Assembly (NCBI GenBank): GCA_009781125.1
Contig: WQYS01000077.1
Coordinates: 1-9,205, forward strand
From: Acidobacteriaceae bacterium
GTDB lineage: Bacteria; Acidobacteriota; Terriglobia; Terriglobales; Acidobacteriaceae
Length of the DNA: 9,205 nt
Direction: 5' to 3'
Part shown: positions 5,067 to 9,205 of the stretch, in pieces
Position numbering within the stretch: position 1 is the stretch's first letter
Layout of the letters: each line of letters opens with the position of its first letter
The notes under the pieces: model-generated
What the model saw: only the letters and a program-made list of their open reading frames with translations
Database searches by the model: none
What the model was told of the DNA's origin: nothing
Made by a program: the position numbers and the translations under genes

Positions 5067-7190
5067 ATGAAGAGCGTCATAAGTTACTTATTGAGCTATC
5101 TATCCTTATATCGTTGCAGCGTTCGTTATGCCATCGTTCTGGTTGTGGTTGCTGCGAGCGCCATCTCTGCGGCGGCGGCAACGAACAATCCGAACGCCGC
5201 CAGCAGCGCGGCAAACGCAGTCATCACAATCAGTCCCGCCGCCGGAACCTACGACTCCTCGCAGGCGGTGACGATCACGACCGACGTTCCCGGCGCGAAG
5301 ATCTACTACACCACCGACGGCTCGACTCCGACGGCGTCCTCGGCTGAGTGCAAGGGGTGCTCGATCGCGGTCTCCGACGGCCAAACCATCCAGGTTATCG
5401 CCGTGAAGGCGGGGACAACCAGCGGCGTCGCCTCGGCTACCTACAACATCGGCACCTCTACCGCTGATCCCCCCTCCGTCATCTCCAGCGGCCAGATATG
5501 GTACGTCAACGGCGGCGGCGGAACCCGCTACTCCATTAACAACATCTACGGCCAGTGCAACGGGATGTCGCCTGCTCCTTATCCTGGCGCCGGCGTCGAT
5601 CAGGACTGCGCCTTCAACGACATCCGCTCGCTGTGGACAGATGGCAGCTACACCACCTCCACCACCGCCGGAGCGCCCGCCTGGGGATGGATCGGCTCCA
5701 GCGGCGACACCTACCTCATCGACTGCACGGGCGGCGCACTCTGCCGCATCGGTCAAAGCGGCCCCAACTCTGGAGACTGGTATGGCCTCGCCGGAAACCC
5801 CTACGGCGCGGGAGCTCCGCCGCCCATCAGTGGAACCGCTGAGGCGCACACCAGAATCCTTGGTATCAACTACGCCGGATGCAGCTCGCCCGAAGCGAAG
5901 ACGCAAGTGCATGGAGGCTACGGAGTCAGCTCCGTCTTCACCCTGGCCGGCGCGTCCTACGTGGACCTGGCCTGCTTCGACATCACCGACTACTCCAGTT
6001 GCGGACGCGCCACGCAGACCAATACTTGCCACTCCAGCGCTCCCCTGGACGACTACGCCGCTACCGGAATCACGACCAGCAACCAGACCACCAGCGTCAC
6101 TATCACCGACGTAAACATCCATGGTATGGCCGTGGACGGAATGCGCGGGCCGACCGGCGATGGCGTCGTAGTGACGCGAGTCGCCGTCTCCGGCAACGCA
6201 TCCTCCGGGTGGGACATGGACGATCTCTCCGGAACCACCGGAACCGGCCATCTCACCCTGAGCTACTTCACCACCCAGTGGAGCGGCTGCGCCGAAGAGT
6301 ATCCGATCGTGGATGCGGTTCCGTATCAGGACTGCACCGACGACAACTCCGGCGGCTACGGCGATGGCGTCGGCACGGCCACGGTCACCAGCAGCACGGC
6401 GTGGATCATGTCGATTGACCACTCCGTTGCGGCCTACAACACGCAGGATGGCTTCGACCTGCTGCACCTGGAGGGGAACGGATCCCGGCTTACGATCGCC
6501 AACACGCTCGCCTACGGAAACATGGGCCAGCAGATCAAGGCTGGTTCAGCATCGACGGTTACGAATAACGTGATCGTCGGCAACTGCAACGCGCTGCGGC
6601 AGGCGATTCCGGGAACTCCGGCGGGCTACAACTCCCGGCTCTCGGATTTCTGCCGTGCCTCCGATGTTCCCGTAGTGATTGCCGTCAGCGACGGCGAAAC
6701 GACACAGTACGCCAACAACACGCTCTACACGGCCAACACCATCGGCGTCGAAGTGGCTGCCAACGGAGCCTGCACCACGAGTTGCTATCTCAAATACGAG
6801 AACAATATCTTTGTGGGCTTCATGGACAACGCCGCCAACGGCAATACCAACGGCGGTACGGAAAAGCTGCCGACGCCCATCTATTTTGACAGCGGAGCTG
6901 AGATTCTCTCCGCCGCCGGATCGAGCTTCAGCAACAACGCGACCTTCAACCCACGATCCAACTGGGCCTGTCCCAACACCGCATGGGGAGAGGTCAACGG
7001 AATTTGCGGCGATCCGGACCTGGTGGACGAGAGCTGGCACGTCTACGGGTACGGCGACATGAGACCGGCCAGCAACTCCATCGTGATAGGAGAGGGCATT
7101 CCCGTTTTGGGAATAACGGCGGACTACTCGGACAGCCCCCGCTCAATCCTGGCTCCAACCATCGGAGCCTACGAACAATGCAAAGAATAA
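5067..7190 (+). CDS. Secreted cysteine-rich right-handed beta-helix protein with a chitobiase C-terminal-like domain
   Basis: The product has 707 residues, or 711 if the ATG at 5055 is used; numbering here is from 5067. A basic N-region followed by a hydrophobic stretch (about 21-39) ending in AAAA looks like a signal peptide, so the protein is probably exported. Residues about 52-128 match the chitobiase/beta-hexosaminidase C-terminal type domain (CHB_HEX_C), with ISPAAGTYDSSQAVTITTD, IYYTTDGSTPT and a closing VASATYNI. The rest has the asparagine-rich, short-strand rhythm of a right-handed parallel beta-helix (VTNNVIVGN, YANNTLYTAN, YENNIFVGF) and ends in PTIGAYE, a common close of such proteins. 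About 19 cysteines are spread through the mature part, some in close pairs (95/98, 220/226, 569/573), which suggests disulfides. I cannot name a substrate. A polysaccharide-binding or lyase-like surface role is an inference. It appears to be a single-gene unit, closed by the stem-loop at 7217-7248. Confidence 0.88.
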   Translation: MKSVISYLLSYLSLYRCSVRYAIVLVVVAASAISAAAATNNPNAASSAANAVITISPAAGTYDSSQAVTITTDVPGAKIYYTTDGSTPTASSAECKGCSIAVSDGQTIQVIAVKAGTTSGVASATYNIGTSTADPPSVISSGQIWYVNGGGGTRYSINNIYGQCNGMSPAPYPGAGVDQDCAFNDIRSLWTDGSYTTSTTAGAPAWGWIGSSGDTYLIDCTGGALCRIGQSGPNSGDWYGLAGNPYGAGAPPPISGTAEAHTRILGINYAGCSSPEAKTQVHGGYGVSSVFTLAGASYVDLACFDITDYSSCGRATQTNTCHSSAPLDDYAATGITTSNQTTSVTITDVNIHGMAVDGMRGPTGDGVVVTRVAVSGNASSGWDMDDLSGTTGTGHLTLSYFTTQWSGCAEEYPIVDAVPYQDCTDDNSGGYGDGVGTATVTSSTAWIMSIDHSVAAYNTQDGFDLLHLEGNGSRLTIANTLAYGNMGQQIKAGSASTVTNNVIVGNCNALRQAIPGTPAGYNSRLSDFCRASDVPVVIAVSDGETTQYANNTLYTANTIGVEVAANGACTTSCYLKYENNIFVGFMDNAANGNTNGGTEKLPTPIYFDSGAEILSAAGSSFSNNATFNPRSNWACPNTAWGEVNGICGDPDLVDESWHVYGYGDMRPASNSIVIGEGIPVLGITADYSDSPRSILAPTIGAYEQCKE

Positions 7191-7191
7191 G

Positions 7192-7210
7192 CCGGTCAGC
7201 AGCAGACCGG
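7192..7210 (+). repeat. Small hairpin just after the beta-helix gene
   Basis: Six-bp stem ccggtc / gaccgg with a 7-base loop, starting 2 bases after the stop codon. It precedes a much stronger stem-loop and may form a tandem termination region with it. Alone it would be weak. Confidence 0.4.
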
Positions 7211-7216
7211 TTCCGC

Positions 7217-7248
7217 AGAGAAGCCAGCCCGCCGGGGCTGGCTTCTCT
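7217..7248 (+). terminator. Stem-loop terminator after the beta-helix gene
   Basis: Perfect 14-bp stem agagaagccagccc / gggctggcttctct with a gccg loop, 26 bases after the stop codon. The base of the 3' arm is cttctct and is followed by aaaa rather than a U-run, so it departs from the textbook intrinsic terminator. Its position and strength make termination or 3'-end protection the best reading. Confidence 0.75.
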
Positions 7249-7283
7249 AAAAGCGCCTGGAATGGGCCGCGCATGGAATGACC

Positions 7284-7313
7284 TTGCCCGGATGCAAAGA
7301 TTTGCGATATTCT
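7284..7313 (+). promoter_or_regulatory. Candidate sigma70-type promoter of the propeller gene
   Basis: TTGCCC (7284-7289) and TATTCT (7308-7313) are separated by 18 bases. Transcription would start near 7320, about 18 bases before the GTG at 7338. This fits that start codon and not the in-frame ATG at 7278, which lies upstream of the boxes. Pattern evidence only. Confidence 0.4.
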
Positions 7314-7325
7314 CGTTCTTCCGGC

Positions 7326-7330
7326 AGGTG
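7326..7330 (+). promoter_or_regulatory. Ribosome-binding site supporting the GTG start at 7338
   Basis: AGGTG lies 7 bases before the GTG at 7338. The alternative in-frame ATG at 7278 has no comparable site at a workable distance. Confidence 0.45.
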
Positions 7331-7337
7331 CAACAGA

Positions 7338-9205
7338 GTGGACTCCAAACGGCGCGCGGCGGCGGTTCTTGTAATCGCAGGGGTGGTACTGTGCGCGCTC
7401 GCTGTCGTCGTATTGTTCCACGTGGAGCAATCTCTGCGCCGCGCGCAAAAGGATACGGCGGCGGCCCGCGAGGACGCTGTCAGCGTCCGGATTCTCACTC
7501 CGCTGCCGAATCCCGGCTTTGAGGCGATCTCCGCTCCGGCTGTCTTCAAATCAGCCGCCGAGTTCGATGGACGCCTGTTCGTCTCCGGTCCTGCGGGGCT
7601 GTATGCCTACTCGCTCGACGGCTCTTTGCAGCACATCTATAGAGTTGGCCTCGATCTGCCCGCTGCGCCGCTGGGCCGCATGATTGTGGGCACGCTCTCC
7701 GACAACCGCGAGCCGGAACTATTGATAGCTACCGCAGGCGAAGGTGTGCTGGCCTTCAACGGACAGCGATTCCGCCAGATTCTGCCCGGCGACGTCGACG
7801 CGCGCAACATCACCGCGCTGCTGCCGCTCGCTTCGGGCCGCCTGCTTCTGGGCTCCGCCAAGCGCGGCGTGCTGGTGTACGACTCCGGAACTCTGAAGAG
7901 CTTTCATCCCACCACCAGCGGCATCTATGTGACGGCGATCACGGGGTCGGAGTCGGAGCTGTGGATCGGCACGCTCAATCGCGGCGTGCTCGACTGGCGA
8001 GGCGGCCAGATAGAGGCTATCGACGAGTCGAACGGCCTTCCTGACGCGCGTGTCGATTGCCTTGAGATGGAAGGCGATTCGGTCTTTGCCGGAACCCCTG
8101 GCGGCGTTGCGGAGATTCGCGGCGGCAAGGTGACCAGTGTTCTCGCTCGCGGAAGCTATGCGCACGCACTCTCGTCGGCCCATGGAGCGCTCTTCGTGGG
8201 ACAGATGCAGGGCGGCGTCCTCAAGGTAGACCGGGCCGCAGCGGCTGGCCGCAACGTTCTGCGCCGCGCCATCTCTGCTCAGAAAGATACGCAGCTCGCC
8301 AGCGCGTCAGACGATTCTCCCGTGGAACAGTTTCTGCGCGAGGGCGATGCGCTCTATGCCGTGACCGGCTCGCAACTGCTTCAACTCGGCCAGGGCGGCG
8401 AGTGGCGGCGCATCCTGAGCGCGAACGACTCGCTGCTGACAGATAGAAATATCTCCGCGCTGATGGCTGCATCCGACGGACGCATCTGGGTGGGCTACTT
8501 CGACCGCGGACTCGACATACTGCCCGCCACCGGAGGCAAGCCGCTTCACGTCGAGAACGACCGGGTTTTCTGCATCAACCGTATCCTGGAGAATCCGGGC
8601 ATGGAGGCCGTAGCGGTTGGCGCTGCCAACGGACTCGTCCTCTTCGACCGCGATGGACGGCAGAAACAGGTACTGACGCGCGACTCCGGCCTCATCGCCA
8701 GCAACGTGACCGATGTTGCTCTCTACGGAGACGGCATGGTTGCGGGAACGCCCGCCGGGATCACGTTTCTCGATGCCAGCGGGCCGCACAGTATCTACGC
8801 CTTTCAGGGACTGGTGAACAACCATGTCTACGCGCTCGGCGCGCGCGGCGACGGGCTGCTGGTGGGCACGCTGGGCGGACTTTCGCTCGTCAGCGGCAAC
8901 ACGGTTCGCCGTAATCTGACTACGGCCAACTCCGGACTGAAGGCCAACTGGATCACGGCCATCGCAACCGCAGGCGGCGACTGGCTTGCGGGAACGTACG
9001 GCGCAGGCATCCTGCGCATGAACGCCGATGGTGTTGTAACCTCCACGGATGCAACAACGCAGGGGACAGTCGTGAACTTTGGCGCAATGGTTGCCGATGG
9101 TCGGGCAGTATTCGCAGGGACGCTTGGAAAAGGACTGCTGGTAGGCGACGCCAGCGGAACTCGATGGAAGACCGTCACCGCAGGCTTGCCTTCGCTGAAC
9201 GTGAC
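7338..9205 (+). CDS. Membrane-anchored beta-propeller sensor-type protein, first 622 residues (C-terminus off the right edge)
   Basis: The frame is open from 7338 to the window edge. The product starts MDSKRR and then has one hydrophobic membrane segment (about 7-27) followed by a polar linker (28-45), so the rest should lie outside the cytoplasmic membrane. The body consists of repeated short units with the pattern of two-component-regulator propeller repeats: ELWIGTLNRGVLDW (from about residue 207) and DGRIWVGYFDRGLDIL (from about 380). Looser copies of the form LLVGTLGGLSLV, MVAGTPAGITFL and WLAGTYGAGILRM follow. Such propellers usually sense ligands ahead of a histidine kinase, a GGDEF domain or a DNA-binding output, but no output domain is visible here, so calling it a kinase would be unsupported. 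A stand-alone extracytoplasmic propeller is also possible. The start is GTG. An ATG at 7278 is in frame but less likely on promoter and ribosome-site grounds. Confidence 0.8.
   Translation, partial: MDSKRRAAAVLVIAGVVLCALAVVVLFHVEQSLRRAQKDTAAAREDAVSVRILTPLPNPGFEAISAPAVFKSAAEFDGRLFVSGPAGLYAYSLDGSLQHIYRVGLDLPAAPLGRMIVGTLSDNREPELLIATAGEGVLAFNGQRFRQILPGDVDARNITALLPLASGRLLLGSAKRGVLVYDSGTLKSFHPTTSGIYVTAITGSESELWIGTLNRGVLDWRGGQIEAIDESNGLPDARVDCLEMEGDSVFAGTPGGVAEIRGGKVTSVLARGSYAHALSSAHGALFVGQMQGGVLKVDRAAAAGRNVLRRAISAQKDTQLASASDDSPVEQFLREGDALYAVTGSQLLQLGQGGEWRRILSANDSLLTDRNISALMAASDGRIWVGYFDRGLDILPATGGKPLHVENDRVFCINRILENPGMEAVAVGAANGLVLFDRDGRQKQVLTRDSGLIASNVTDVALYGDGMVAGTPAGITFLDASGPHSIYAFQGLVNNHVYALGARGDGLLVGTLGGLSLVSGNTVRRNLTTANSGLKANWITAIATAGGDWLAGTYGAGILRMNADGVVTSTDATTQGTVVNFGAMVADGRAVFAGTLGKGLLVGDASGTRWKTVTAGLPSLNV

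Noticed and set aside
5106..6467. Minus-strand open frame of 453 codons opposite the beta-helix gene
   Set aside because: The sense strand has a signal peptide, a recognisable domain and its own start and stop signals. The antisense product is a Gly/Val/Ala/Arg-rich shadow with no motif.
7278..7337. Earlier ATG start for the propeller protein at 7278
   Set aside because: It is in frame, but there is no usable ribosome-binding site, it lies upstream of the likely promoter boxes, and it would place a cysteine-containing polar tail before the KRR-hydrophobic anchor.

Overview
The window looks like a chromosomal segment of a GC-rich soil bacterium, most likely an acidobacterium of the Terriglobia type (Granulicella, Terriglobus or Edaphobacter-like). 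This is an inference from three things: the protein style, the large secreted beta-helix and propeller proteins, and intergenic gaps packed with palindromic repeats of a kind I associate with these genomes. No rRNA or other taxonomic marker is present.

Left half (1-3924, minus strand). Three pentose phosphate pathway genes are read right to left: transketolase (tkt), ribose-5-phosphate isomerase B (rpiB) and the first 316 codons of glucose-6-phosphate 1-dehydrogenase (zwf), which runs off the left edge. Together they cover the NADPH-producing entry step, ribulose-5-P/ribose-5-P isomerisation and the carbon shuffling of the non-oxidative branch. The genes are not tightly packed. Gaps of about 237 and 281 bases separate them, rpiB has a plausible promoter of its own, and each gap carries a different palindromic repeat.

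Middle (3925-4921). Divergent from tkt is a cytoplasmic superoxide dismutase of the manganese type (sodA). It starts at a TTG codon and ends in a perfect 11-bp stem-loop. The shared 332-base upstream region carries a third palindromic element abutting the tkt ribosome-binding site. An oxidative-stress enzyme beside NADPH-generating genes makes biological sense, but nothing in the sequence proves co-regulation.

Right half (5055-9205, plus strand). The first gene encodes a secreted, cysteine-rich protein of about 707 residues. It has a chitobiase/hexosaminidase C-terminal-like domain near the N-terminus and a long right-handed beta-helix-like body; its substrate is unknown. After a 14-bp stem-loop and a sigma70-like promoter comes the first 622 codons of a large membrane-anchored protein. 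This is built of beta-propeller repeats of the two-component-regulator (ligand-binding sensor) type and runs off the right edge, so its output domain, if any, is not visible.

The genes themselves are ordinary. The most notable material is the set of three unrelated nested palindromic elements in three consecutive gaps. One of them is translatable in frame with tkt and creates a false N-terminal extension.
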